Assembly: GCA_903940425.1 (NCBI GenBank)
Contig: CAJAKX010000022.1
Coordinates: 1-35,017, forward strand
Reading direction: 5' to 3'
DNA from: an uncultured Opitutia bacterium
GTDB taxonomy: Bacteria; Verrucomicrobiota; Verrucomicrobiia; Opitutales; Opitutaceae
DNA length: 35,017 nt
In this document: positions 8,390 to 16,410 of the stretch, in pieces
How the letters are laid out: every line of letters begins with the position of its first letter
Numbering within the stretch: position 1 is the stretch's first letter
Notes under the pieces: model-generated
What the model was told of the DNA's origin: nothing
What the model saw: the letters and a program-made list of their open reading frames with translations, nothing else
Database searches by the model: none
Program-made: the position numbers and the translations under genes

Positions 8390-10582
8390 TCAGTGGAGCA
8401 GCCGCGACAGCATCGCGTAGATGATGAGCGCGAGCAGGATGAGGCCGGTGCCGAAGAAGAGAAACCCGAAGCCCTTGGCGATCTTCTTGCTGCCCTCCCA
8501 GTCATCCTTGACGCGATAGTCGTCCAGCCGGCCCGCCGCCACGAGGCGGTCGTACCAGCGCTTCCGCTCATGGAGCATCTCCGTCTTCGAGATGCGGCCG
8601 GAGAAGATCACCGTGTCCATCGGGAACTTCTCGATGCGGAAATGCGTGTTGAAAAAGTGGAAGGTGAAGATGAAGCCCGCGGCGAGCAGCGCCTCGTCGG
8701 AGTGCACCAGCAGCGCGATGTTGATGATCCAGCCGGGCAGGAATCCGGTGAAAAACTTCGGGAACCACATAATCAGGCCGGAGACGCCGATGGCGAAGAT
8801 GCCCCAGAACACCGCGAAGTAGTCGAAGCGCTCCCAGTAGGTCCAGCGGTCGAACTGCGGGCGTGGACCTTTGCCGAAGAACCATTTCTGGTGGGCGATG
8901 AAGTCACGCCAGTCCTGGAAAGACGGCACCAACGAGTCGGCCCCGAACACCGCCTGCCACGCGCGGCGCAGCTCAAACCGGCCGGTGACGGGATGGCGCA
9001 GGGACCTGCGCCGGCGCCACAGCGTGCCGACCAGCTCGCCCAAGTGGAGCCCGAAGTAGGCGAATGTGACGAGCGCACCAAAGTGGTGCAGCGTGCGAGC
9101 GACATCCGCGCCGCCGATCAGGTTGAAGATCGTCCGCGCCCAGTCGGTATAGTAGAACTTCAGCGGCATGCCGGTGATGACGAGCAGCAGGAAGCTGGTC
9201 ACAACCATGAGGTGCAGGAAACGCTCGAACGGCGTGAAGCGGGTGAACTGCTCGTCGTCGGCGTGCGCCTGCACCTTGGCCTCGCGGAACGCCTTCGAAT
9301 CATTCAGGAAGAGATAGATCGAGCGGAAGAGCCAGAAGAGCGTGTGCACGCCAAAGAACGCGAACACGCCGACGAGTAGCGCCGTCATGAAAAGGAAGAC
9401 CTTGTTGAGCCCCGGGTAGTTGGCCTTGTCGAGCGGGTTGGCATGCGGCTGGTAGGCGGTGAACTTGGGACCGACACCCGGGTGGCACTGCTGGCAGGTG
9501 GCGAGGATGCGCTGCTTGGACAGGCGCGAGCGCGGGTCGCTCACCGGGAACACGTCGTGGTGGCCGTGGCAGTCGTAGCAGGCGGCGACATCAGCGGCGA
9601 CGTTGGGCCGGCCAAGGGCCATGGCCTTGCCGTGGTAGGTTTCGCGGTAATGCGCGAGCCGGTCCGCGTGGCAGCGGCCACAGCGCTGGTCGCTGAGCGA
9701 CTTGAAATGCGCGCTGGCGGGTTTCTCGATCTCATGCGCCGAGTGGCAGTCGGAGCAGGCCGGGCCGCGCCGGTCGCCCTTGGCGAGCAGCTGGCCGTGC
9801 ACGCTCTGGTTGTAGACCTCCTCGATGCCGACGTGGCACTGACCGCAAGTCTTGGCGATGTTGACGTGGTTGGTGCGCGAGCCCTGGTCGATGCTGCGCT
9901 TGATGTCGTGCACGCCATGGCAGTCGTTGCAGGAGGGCGCGACGATCAACCCCATTTGCAGCAGGGCGCGGCCGTGGATGCTGTCGAGGTACTGCGCGGC
10001 GGCGTGGGGGTTGTGGATGCGATACTCGTCGGTCAACCCCTGGTTGCTGTGACAGGTGGCACACGTGCGCGGGAGGTTGAGCTTGAAGACCGGCGAATCG
10101 ATCTGTTTCACCGGCGCCATCTCATGCGTGCCGTGACAGCTGGTGCAGGTGGCTGCACCCGCCGCGCCCATTGCGTGGCTCATCCCGTGGATGCTCGTGC
10201 CGTACTGCTTGGCCTCCTTTTCGTGGCAGGAACCGCAATCAACCGCAGAAACCGGCTTCTGGTGTGGAATACTCTCGGCGTCGAAACCCTCATGACAGTC
10301 AGTGCAATCGAGGGTCCGGTGCACCGACTTGGCAAACGCAGCTTCGTTCACGAAAAGCGGCCTCACGTGGCCGGCCTTCTTCATGGTGAGCTTCGGGTCG
10401 CGGTGGCACTCGAGGCAGGCCGCGCTGGAATTCGGCGCAGGATCCTTGGACTTTCCTGCCGCCGGGGCCGGCGCACCGTCCGCACACGCCATCCCCGCGG
10501 CCCACAGCATCAGCGTGCCGCACCATCTTGCAACCACGCGGATCCGATGCGACCGGAGGGAAGGGGGCATGCCTGGCGCCAT
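8390..10582 (-). CDS. Multihaem cytochrome c (11 CXXCH) fused to membrane cytochrome b
   Basis: A 730-residue fusion. Residues about 14-36 form a signal segment. Eleven CXXCH haem-c motifs run from 56-60 to 363-367, in periplasmic repeats of the doubled-CXXCH type. A hydrophobic helix (about 394-420) leads into a cytochrome b561-like domain (about 445-690). That domain has histidines well placed for two b haems: ERFLHLMVV, RTLHHFGAL, FGLHLGELV, LLVHSDEAL and FTFHFFNTH. The C-terminus ends in one more helix. The inferred role is transfer of electrons between the quinone pool and periplasmic acceptors, by analogy with Geobacter CbcL, which has the same domain order. The haem count differs from CbcL and full homology is not shown. 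The start at ATG 10580-10582 gives MAP-, shared with the divergent paralogue. The N-terminal about 60 codons after the signal peptide nearly match that paralogue at DNA level. Confidence 0.85.
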   Translation of the reverse strand: MAPGMPPSLRSHRIRVVARWCGTLMLWAAGMACADGAPAPAAGKSKDPAPNSSAACLECHRDPKLTMKKAGHVRPLFVNEAAFAKSVHRTLDCTDCHEGFDAESIPHQKPVSAVDCGSCHEKEAKQYGTSIHGMSHAMGAAGAATCTSCHGTHEMAPVKQIDSPVFKLNLPRTCATCHSNQGLTDEYRIHNPHAAAQYLDSIHGRALLQMGLIVAPSCNDCHGVHDIKRSIDQGSRTNHVNIAKTCGQCHVGIEEVYNQSVHGQLLAKGDRRGPACSDCHSAHEIEKPASAHFKSLSDQRCGRCHADRLAHYRETYHGKAMALGRPNVAADVAACYDCHGHHDVFPVSDPRSRLSKQRILATCQQCHPGVGPKFTAYQPHANPLDKANYPGLNKVFLFMTALLVGVFAFFGVHTLFWLFRSIYLFLNDSKAFREAKVQAHADDEQFTRFTPFERFLHLMVVTSFLLLVITGMPLKFYYTDWARTIFNLIGGADVARTLHHFGALVTFAYFGLHLGELVGTLWRRRRSLRHPVTGRFELRRAWQAVFGADSLVPSFQDWRDFIAHQKWFFGKGPRPQFDRWTYWERFDYFAVFWGIFAIGVSGLIMWFPKFFTGFLPGWIINIALLVHSDEALLAAGFIFTFHFFNTHFRIEKFPMDTVIFSGRISKTEMLHERKRWYDRLVAAGRLDDYRVKDDWEGSKKIAKGFGFLFFGTGLILLALIIYAMLSRLLH
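10259..10408 (-). repeat. Inverted duplicate block, left copy (5' part of 11-haem gene)
   Basis: Contains two perfect matches to the divergent paralogue in reverse orientation: 10356-10408 equals 10968-11020 (53 bp) and 10259-10291 equals 11085-11117 (33 bp). The sequence between these blocks differs much more. The matches cover the codons of the first two CXXCH motifs. Confidence 0.85.
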
Positions 10583-10605
10583 GAGGGGAAAGGGGATCTA
10601 CCGCC

Positions 10606-10634
10606 ATCATACCGCGCCCCGTGGAAACCGACAC
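10606..10634 (-). promoter_or_regulatory. Candidate promoter of the 11-haem cytochrome gene
   Basis: On the reverse strand, GTGTCG (10629-10634) and TATGAT (10606-10611) are separated by exactly 17 bp. The same two hexamers with the same spacing occur in mirror image upstream of the divergent paralogue, while the 17-bp spacers differ. Conservation of hexamers and spacing with drift between them supports a functional promoter. The -10 is one base from TATAAT; the -35 is weak. Confidence 0.5.
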
Positions 10635-10747
10635 CGCATCGGTTGACGGATGCTGGGCATATTTTGCCGGCCTTATGGGCATCTTTTGCGGTGGTGCGCC
10701 CGTCGCGCAATATGACAAAAAACGCCCATGATAGGTCAACTCATGCG

Positions 10748-10776
10748 GTGTCGGCCCGCACCCTCCCCGGTATGAT
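10748..10776 (+). promoter_or_regulatory. Candidate promoter of the 13-haem cytochrome gene
   Basis: GTGTCG (10748-10753) and TATGAT (10771-10776) lie 17 bp apart, 24 bp before the start codon. They lie within a longer block (GTCAAC, then ATGCGGTGTCGG) that is repeated in inverted orientation at 10628-10647. Both divergent genes thus appear to share one promoter design and perhaps one regulator binding at the conserved ATGCGGTGTCGG. Confidence 0.5.
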
Positions 10777-10799
10777 GACGGCCGAGTCAAACATCGCGC

Positions 10800-13055
10800 A
10801 TGGCTCCCGAAACATCCGCTTTCAACCTGCCGCGCCGGATTTGCCTGGTCCGGTGGTGTCATGCGTTGCTGCTGGCCGCGGGATGCCTGTTGACCGCGGG
10901 GCGTTTGCACGGCGAACCGGAAGCGTCCAAGAAACCTCCGCCCAATGCTTCCGCCGCCTGTCTCGACTGCCACCGCGACCCGAAGCTCACCATGAAGAAG
11001 GCCGGCCACGTGAGGCCGCTCTTTGCCGACCGAGCCGTCCTCGCCGGGTCCGCCCACAGTTCGCTCGAATGCACCGACTGTCACGAGGGTTTCGACGCCG
11101 AGAGTATTCCACACCAGTCCCCGCTCAAGTCCGTCGACTGCGCCTCATGCCACGAGAAGCCGGGTCGCACGCATCTCTTCCATCCGCGCCTCGCGGGTTC
11201 GCCACTTCCGAAGGGCGACGATACCGCGTGCATCGCCTGCCACGGCACGCATGCGGTTGCCCGCATCAAGTCGGCCGCTTTTCCCTTCACGCCTGCGCAG
11301 CAGGCGGAATCATGCGGCCGCTGCCATCCGTTGGTGCGCGGTCAGTTCCTCGCCTCCGCCCACGGCCGCGCGCTGGCCGCCGGCCGAAAAGAGGCGCCGG
11401 CCTGCCTTGACTGCCACCGCCAGCCCGTGTCCCGCCGCCCGGGCGAGAAGGTGCGCATCGAACTCAAGCTCGCACAGATCAACCTTTGCGAATCCTGCCA
11501 TCTCAAGAAGGCGGCGGTCGGCGACCAGACCCTGCTTGGCACGAGGTTTGTTGCCTCGTTTGAACACGGTGTGCACGGCGCGGCGTTGGGGCGCGGCGTC
11601 GTGGAGGCCGCCAACTGCGTCGACTGCCACGGCAGCCACGAGATGAACCAGGCGATGGTCGCCGGTTCGCGCGTGAATAAATCCCGCCTGCCCGAAACCT
11701 GTGCGAAGTGCCACCAGGCTCAGACTGCGGAATACAACGTCAGCGTGCACGCCGTCGCCCTGCGCAGGGGTAATCTCGACTCACCCATCTGCACCGACTG
11801 TCACGGCGAGCACGAGATCCTCGCGCACACCAACCCCGCTTCACCTGTGTACTCGCGCAACGTCGCCCAACAGGTGTGCGCCTCCTGTCACGCGTCCGTC
11901 CGCCTGACCAAGAAATACGGCCTCGCCGCCGACTCCTTCCAGACGTTCTCCGACAGTTATCACGGCCTGGCTGTGCGCGGCGGCGCGGTCGAGGTCGTCA
12001 ACTGTGCGAGCTGCCACAGCTCGCATGCCATCAAGTCGCACCTCGACCCCACCTCCACCATCTACAAGGACAATCTCGCCGCCACCTGCGGCCAGTGCCA
12101 CCCCGGCGCCAACCAGCGCTTCACCATCGGCCGGGTGCATGTGAGCCCCGAGCAGCGCGTCGAGAGTCCGATCCTCTACTGGATCGCAAACCTCTACGTC
12201 ATCCTGATCTTTGTGGTCATTGGCGGCATGACGGTGCACAACCTGTCCGACTTCGCCCGCAAGATCCTGCGCAAGCTCGCCCTGCAGAAGGGCAAAATCC
12301 CCGAGACGCCGGTGGCGCACCGCCTCTACCTGCGCATGACGGTGCACGAGCGCCTGCAGCACGCCGTGCTGGCGATCAGCTTCATCCTGCTCGTCATCAC
12401 CGGCTTCATGCTGCACTATCCGGAGGCGTGGTGGGTTGTGGCCATCCGAGACATAAGCAGCCGTGCATTCATCGCGCGGGGCCTCATCCACCGGCTGGCC
12501 GGCGTGGTGTTGATCGCGGCGAGTCTGTGGCATGCGGGTTACCTCATATTTACGCCGGATGGCCGGCGTCTGTTCCGCGACCTGCTCCCGGTCTGGCGCG
12601 ATCTCACGGATCCGTGGAAGGTGCTGCGCTACAACCTGGGTTTTGCGCCGGAAAAACCGAGGTTCGGCCGCTTTAGTTACATTGAGAAAACCGAATACTG
12701 GACCCTGATCTGGGGTACCGTGCTCATGGGCGCGACCGGCGTGCTCCTCTGGTTTGAAAACACCTCGATCGGTCTTTTCACCAAGCTCGGCTTTGACATC
12801 TCCCGCACGGTTCATTTCTACGAGGCGATCCTCGCCACGCTGGCGATCCTCGTCTGGCATTTCTATTTTGTAATCTTCAATCCCGACATTTACCCGATGA
12901 ACCTGGCCTGGCTCACCGGCCGGGTGTCCGAACGCGAGATGCTGGATGACCATCCACTCGAACTCGAGCGCCTGAAGCAGGGCGGACCAGACGCGGATCC
13001 CAAGTCGGCCCCGCCTCCGGCATCGGATCATTCTGCCGGGCCGCCCGTCGCTTGA
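10800..13055 (+). CDS. Multihaem cytochrome c (13 CXXCH) fused to membrane cytochrome b
   Basis: A 751-residue paralogue of the divergent 11-haem gene. It has a signal segment at about 14-34 and thirteen CXXCH motifs from residue 54 to about 434. A membrane helix (LYWIANLYVILIFVVIGG) then leads into a four-helix cytochrome b domain with histidines in HERLQHAVL, RGLIHRLAG, ASLWHAGYL, SRTVHFYEA and LVWHFYFVI as candidate b-haem ligands. The C-terminus ends in a soluble Pro/Ala/Asp-rich tail after REMLDDHPLELERL. It is probably an inner-membrane quinone-linked oxidoreductase with a periplasmic haem wire, as for its neighbour. The two proteins are near-identical around the first two haems, then differ in haem number and spacing, which suggests different redox partners. 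The start at ATG 10800 is favoured by the shared MAP- N-terminus and signal peptide; there is no Shine-Dalgarno. Confidence 0.85.
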   Translation: MAPETSAFNLPRRICLVRWCHALLLAAGCLLTAGRLHGEPEASKKPPPNASAACLDCHRDPKLTMKKAGHVRPLFADRAVLAGSAHSSLECTDCHEGFDAESIPHQSPLKSVDCASCHEKPGRTHLFHPRLAGSPLPKGDDTACIACHGTHAVARIKSAAFPFTPAQQAESCGRCHPLVRGQFLASAHGRALAAGRKEAPACLDCHRQPVSRRPGEKVRIELKLAQINLCESCHLKKAAVGDQTLLGTRFVASFEHGVHGAALGRGVVEAANCVDCHGSHEMNQAMVAGSRVNKSRLPETCAKCHQAQTAEYNVSVHAVALRRGNLDSPICTDCHGEHEILAHTNPASPVYSRNVAQQVCASCHASVRLTKKYGLAADSFQTFSDSYHGLAVRGGAVEVVNCASCHSSHAIKSHLDPTSTIYKDNLAATCGQCHPGANQRFTIGRVHVSPEQRVESPILYWIANLYVILIFVVIGGMTVHNLSDFARKILRKLALQKGKIPETPVAHRLYLRMTVHERLQHAVLAISFILLVITGFMLHYPEAWWVVAIRDISSRAFIARGLIHRLAGVVLIAASLWHAGYLIFTPDGRRLFRDLLPVWRDLTDPWKVLRYNLGFAPEKPRFGRFSYIEKTEYWTLIWGTVLMGATGVLLWFENTSIGLFTKLGFDISRTVHFYEAILATLAILVWHFYFVIFNPDIYPMNLAWLTGRVSEREMLDDHPLELERLKQGGPDADPKSAPPPASDHSAGPPVA
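10968..11117 (+). repeat. Inverted duplicate block, right copy (5' part of 13-haem gene)
   Basis: Partner of the block at 10259-10408. Perfect 53-bp and 33-bp identities, including third codon positions, flank a more diverged segment. This indicates a fairly recent inverted duplication or continuing gene conversion. Confidence 0.85.
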
Positions 13056-13119
13056 ACCCTTATTAGCAACCCCAACCCCGGACGGCGTCTTTCGCCGCTC
13101 CCATGACTTCGGAAGCATC

Positions 13120-13368
13120 ATGCATCCAACCATAAAACTCCGCCTCGATCCCGAGGAGTTTGCACCGATTGCACGGCTCGCTAATGAGCTGCACGTCACG
13201 CCCGAAACAGTCGCTTATGCCGGTCTCAATGGCCTCATGCGCCGCGTCGGGGAAGCCGAGGCCCGCCGGGAAATCATCGCGACGCACGCCGGCCGCCATG
13301 AAGGCCTGCCGACATGGGCCGATCACGCCCGCGGCGTGCACATCTACGAGAGCAAGCAGGACGAATGA
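13120..13368 (+). CDS. Small conserved-looking protein, unknown function
   Basis: An 82-residue soluble protein starting at ATG 13120. GGAAG seven bases upstream makes this one of the few genes in the window with a recognisable ribosome site. It opens with a short basic strand (HPTIKLRLDPEEF) followed by two predicted helices (ARLANELHVTPETVAYAGLN) and a charged helix, a pattern loosely like ribbon-helix-helix DNA-binding proteins. The fit is too weak to assign. It follows the 13-haem cytochrome by 64 bp and precedes a REPIN-like palindrome. Codon use resembles the neighbours, so it is likely a real gene. Confidence 0.6.
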   Translation: MHPTIKLRLDPEEFAPIARLANELHVTPETVAYAGLNGLMRRVGEAEARREIIATHAGRHEGLPTWADHARGVHIYESKQDE

Positions 13369-13388
13369 GGCCGTTCCGGTCCGGCCCT

Positions 13389-13457
13389 GCAGCCAAACTC
13401 GTGAGGGTTTGGAAATGACGGCAGACGGAGAATCCAAAGTCTCACGACTTTGGCTGC
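13389..13457. repeat. REPIN-like nested palindrome
   Basis: A 69-bp element between the small gene and rlmN. Its two 24-bp arms (13389-13412 and 13434-13457) are inverted copies of each other with 21 of 24 bases matching, around a 21-bp loop. Each arm is itself a palindrome: CCAAAC...GTTTGG at 13393-13412 and CCAAAGT...ACTTTGG at 13434-13453. The small loops of the two hairpins (TCGTGAG and CTCACGA) are exactly complementary. This nested layout is that of REP doublets (REPINs). No REP-associated transposase lies in the window. It might also act as a transcription terminator. Confidence 0.7.
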
Positions 13458-13523
13458 CCTTTGGTACGTCCACCTCGACGCTTGAAGCGGCGGGCTTTCA
13501 TCGCACGCTTCCCGGGTCCAACC

Positions 13524-14621
13524 ATGGCTGGCCCGCTCCGCAGTTTTCACGATTTCACCCGCGGCGAACTCTCCGCCCTCGTCGCGTCGTGGAATTTCAG
13601 CCCGGTGCACGCGGCACGGCTGTGGAGCTATGTCTACAACGACGGCATCAGGCGCTGGGCGGACATGCCGGAGGTGCCGACGCGGTTGCGCGAGCGGCTT
13701 GAGGCGGAGATTTCGCTCGCGTTGCCACCGGTCATAGCCGAGGCACACAGCACCGACGGCTTCACGCGCAAATACCTGCTGGCGCTGGGCGACGGCCGCC
13801 GGATCGAGACCGTGCTGATGCGCTTCACGGGGCGCATTACCGCCTGTATCAGCAGCCAGGCCGGCTGTGCGATGGGCTGCGTGTTTTGCGCCACGGGGCA
13901 GACGGGCTTCGCCCGCCACCTCACCCCCGGCGAGATCGTTGCACAGGTGATGCACCTCGATGGGGTGCTAAACCGGAGCGTCCGTGCTGCGCCGCTCGCA
14001 AAAACCGACGGTTCTTCACCGCATGACCGCCCTGAGCGGTTGCGCAACGTTGTGCTGATGGGCATGGGTGAGCCGCTGCATAATTACGAGGCCGTCATGC
14101 GCGCCGTGGACATCCTGCGCAACCAGAATGGCCCGGCCATCGGCGCGAAGCGCATCACGCTGAGCACCGTGGGGGTGATTCCCGGCATCGTGCGCCTGGC
14201 TGATGAGGCCCGTCCCATCCAGCTCGCCGTCAGCCTGCACGCCGCCACGCAGGCAGAACGCGCTGTTCTTGTGCCGGTGGCACAGCGCTGGCCGCTCGAC
14301 GCACTCATGGACGCCTGCCGCTACTACGTCGGCAAACAGCAGCGCCGCATCTTTTTTGAATGGACCCTCATCGCCGGCCGGAATGATACGACCAAGCAGG
14401 CCCACGCGGTCGGCCGGTTGCTGCGCGGTCTCCAGGCGCAGGTGAATCTCATTCCGCTTAACCCGACGCGGGACTATGACGGCGCGCCCAGCGACCACGG
14501 CGCCGCACGCCGCTTTCAGGAGATTCTTACCGGCTACGGCCTGCCCAGCACGGTGCGCCAGCGCCGGGGCCTCGACATTGCCGCCGGTTGCGGCCAGCTG
14601 GCGACGGCCAGGTCGGGCTGA
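13524..14621 (+). CDS. rlmN: Dual-specificity 23S rRNA/tRNA adenine-C2 methyltransferase
   Basis: Radical-SAM enzyme that methylates C2 of A2503 in 23S rRNA and A37 in some tRNAs. The 365-residue protein has the CX3CX2C cluster motif (Cys115, 119, 122 in GCAMGCVFCATG), MGMGEPLHNY at about 179-188, ITLSTVGVIPGI, LAVSLHAA, and the C-terminal methyl-carrying cysteine in DIAAGCGQLA (Cys356). Between about residues 150 and 171 it carries an extra hydrophilic stretch (RSVRAAPLAKTDGSSPHDRP) where most relatives have only a few residues. An open frame extends 21 codons further up, but ATG at 13524 fits the family start. It converges with alkD; a hairpin lies between them. Confidence 0.95.
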   Translation: MAGPLRSFHDFTRGELSALVASWNFSPVHAARLWSYVYNDGIRRWADMPEVPTRLRERLEAEISLALPPVIAEAHSTDGFTRKYLLALGDGRRIETVLMRFTGRITACISSQAGCAMGCVFCATGQTGFARHLTPGEIVAQVMHLDGVLNRSVRAAPLAKTDGSSPHDRPERLRNVVLMGMGEPLHNYEAVMRAVDILRNQNGPAIGAKRITLSTVGVIPGIVRLADEARPIQLAVSLHAATQAERAVLVPVAQRWPLDALMDACRYYVGKQQRRIFFEWTLIAGRNDTTKQAHAVGRLLRGLQAQVNLIPLNPTRDYDGAPSDHGAARRFQEILTGYGLPSTVRQRRGLDIAAGCGQLATARSG

Positions 14622-14649
14622 TCTGCTGGGCTCACTGCGATCGGTCTTT

Positions 14650-14670
14650 GGTCCGCCCGGCGGTCGGACC
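14650..14670. terminator. Hairpin between convergent rlmN and alkD
   Basis: Perfect 6-bp stem GGTCCG/CGGACC with a 9-nt loop. It starts 28 bp after the rlmN stop and directly abuts the alkD stop. On the plus strand it is followed by a moderately T-rich run (CTACTTGTTTT). It is a plausible bidirectional terminator of modest strength. Confidence 0.4.
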
Positions 14671-15330
14671 CTACTTGTTTTCCAGCTCTCGCAATGCATC
14701 CGCAGCGATCCAGCGAGCTGACCGGGAATCAAGTTTCCGGATGTCCTTGGCGGCCACGATGGCGGCACGGCGCAGGCGCGGGTTGCGCTTGCCGATCTGC
14801 CGGAGCGCCCAATTGACCGCCTTCTTCACGAAATTGCGTTCATCGGTCGCCTCCCGCCGGATGACCGGAAGGAATTCGAGAAACACCACATCGGGCAACT
14901 CTTTTCGATGCACCGCCAGACCCGCCATGAGCACGAACCCGCAGCGCTTGACGAACTCCGCCCGGCGGGCGCTCCACATATGCGCCTTTTCGATCGCAAA
15001 CGGCGTGCGATCGAACAGCACGCAGCAGCAGGCGTCCGTGGCGCCCCAGTTGTCGCATTCGCGGGTCCACTGCTCCATCTGGCCGCGGGTGACCTGGTGT
15101 GGATCATCGATGAGCGTGGCGATGATCCGCGCTTCGTGCACGGCGGTTATCCATAACTCCAGGGCCAGGGCATGATCCCGCCGGTGCCGGCGGGCGATGT
15201 CGCGCAATACCGGCGCGCGGATGCCGAGGTGTTCACCCTGGGGTGCAATCCCGTAGCGCCGCTGGCCCTCAATGTCGGCCGGATTGCGCAGCGTGCGCAG
15301 GTGCGCGATTATTTCCGCCGCCGTGGTCAT
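14671..15330 (-). CDS. DNA alkylation repair protein, AlkD-like
   Basis: A 219-residue all-helical HEAT-like repeat DNA glycosylase of the AlkD family, which excises bulky or cationic alkylated bases such as 3-methyladenine and 7-methylguanine. Visible family features include the early GIRAPVLRDIARRH, ARIIATLIDDP, the WTRECDNWGATDACCC region carrying the conserved W and D residues of the active cleft, and RNFVKKAVNWALRQIGKRN near the C-terminus. The start codon ATG (15328-15330) overlaps the aroG stop as ATGA, so translation is probably coupled to aroG. The open frame continues upstream antisense through aroG, but that part is not protein-like. Family call is firm; substrate range is unknown. 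Confidence 0.9.
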   Translation of the reverse strand: MTTAAEIIAHLRTLRNPADIEGQRRYGIAPQGEHLGIRAPVLRDIARRHRRDHALALELWITAVHEARIIATLIDDPHQVTRGQMEQWTRECDNWGATDACCCVLFDRTPFAIEKAHMWSARRAEFVKRCGFVLMAGLAVHRKELPDVVFLEFLPVIRREATDERNFVKKAVNWALRQIGKRNPRLRRAAIVAAKDIRKLDSRSARWIAADALRELENK

Positions 15331-16388
15331 TTCCGTGCCCGCCGCGCCCGCACCGCCCCAGCCAGTTTCGCCAGCACGGGAATGGTCTTCTCGAACGAGA
15401 GACAGGGGTCCGTGATGCTCTGCCCGTAAACGAGCGGCCGGGCGTGGTCGTCCTGCGTCCCGCCCAGCAGATTGCTCTCGAGCATCACGCCGCAGATGGC
15501 GTTTTCTCCGGCGGCAATCTGCGCCGCGAGTTCGGCGGCCACGGCCGGCTGGCGCTCGGCATCCTTGCCGCTGTTGGCGTGGCTGCAATCGACCATGACG
15601 AACGGCGGCAGGCCGGCCGCGCGAAGCAGCTCTCCGGCGGCGTGCACGTGCTCCGCGGCGTAGTTCGGCCCGCGAGTGCCGCCGCGCAGAACGAGATGGC
15701 AGCGATCGTTGCCCGCGGTGCCCAGCACGGCCGGCGCACCTTCCATGGTGAGCGAGGGAAACCAGTGCGGGTGCCGCGCTGTGCAAAGGGCGTCGACCGC
15801 CACCTGCACATCGCCGTCAGTGCGGTTTTTGAACCCGACCGGCATGGAAAGGCCCGAGGCGAGCTCGCGGTGCACCTGGCTCTCGACCGTGCGCGCCCCG
15901 ATGCCACCCCAGGTGACGAGGTCTGCGTAATACTGCCCGAGCGTCGTGTCGAGAAACTCGGTGGCGACCGGCAGGCGCAGCGCCGCGAGATCGATCATCA
16001 GTTTTCGCGCGAGTCGCAGCCCCTTGTTGATCTGGAAGCTGCCGTCGAGATCGGGATCGTTGATGAGTCCTTTCCAGCCGATGATGGTGCGCGGTTTTTC
16101 GAAGTAGACTCGCATGACCACGAACAGCTCGGAGGCATGGCGCGCGGCCAGCCCATGCAGGCGTGCCGCGTATTCGCCCGCCGCCGCCGGATCATGGATC
16201 GAGCATGGTCCGACCACCGCCAGCAGCCGGTCGTCGCGCCCAAGGATGATTTCCTCCACGATGTGCCGGCCCTGTGCCACGAAATCCGCCCCGGCATCAT
16301 CCAGCGGCAGCTCCGCGGCCAGGATCGCAGGAAAAAGCAGCGGGCGGGCGGCACGAATGCGAAGATCGGATGTGGGCAGACGGGACAT
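15327..16388 (-). CDS. aroG: 3-deoxy-7-phosphoheptulonate (DAHP) synthase, AroG type
   Basis: First enzyme of the shikimate pathway; condenses phosphoenolpyruvate and erythrose 4-phosphate. The 353-residue protein matches class I-alpha AroF/G/H enzymes. It has VVGPCSIHDP (metal Cys62), MRVYFEKPRT with KGLINDP, the substrate block GARTVESQVHRELASGLS, VGFKNRTDG, VDCSHANSGKD (metal His) and SITDPCLSFEKT near the end. Feedback by one aromatic amino acid is usual in this class, but the specificity cannot be read safely. The start is the ATG at 16386-16388 with no Shine-Dalgarno. It lies 22 bp after the 472-residue unknown gene and overlaps alkD by 4 bp, so the three probably form one transcript. 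Confidence 0.94.
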   Translation of the reverse strand: MSRLPTSDLRIRAARPLLFPAILAAELPLDDAGADFVAQGRHIVEEIILGRDDRLLAVVGPCSIHDPAAAGEYAARLHGLAARHASELFVVMRVYFEKPRTIIGWKGLINDPDLDGSFQINKGLRLARKLMIDLAALRLPVATEFLDTTLGQYYADLVTWGGIGARTVESQVHRELASGLSMPVGFKNRTDGDVQVAVDALCTARHPHWFPSLTMEGAPAVLGTAGNDRCHLVLRGGTRGPNYAAEHVHAAGELLRAAGLPPFVMVDCSHANSGKDAERQPAVAAELAAQIAAGENAICGVMLESNLLGGTQDDHARPLVYGQSITDPCLSFEKTIPVLAKLAGAVRARRARK

Positions 16389-16410
16389 GAAGAAGCGTTT
16401 GGTCGGTCGC

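Noticed and set aside
9443-11410. Plus-strand open frame of 655 codons across the cytochrome intergenic region
   Set aside because: It is antisense to the 11-haem gene and then out of frame with the 13-haem gene. The protein is low-complexity, and its length comes from GC-rich codon bias.
13461-13523. Extended rlmN N-terminus
   Set aside because: The extra 21 residues are basic low-complexity sequence beginning next to the REPIN-like element. The family starts near MAGPLRSFHDF.
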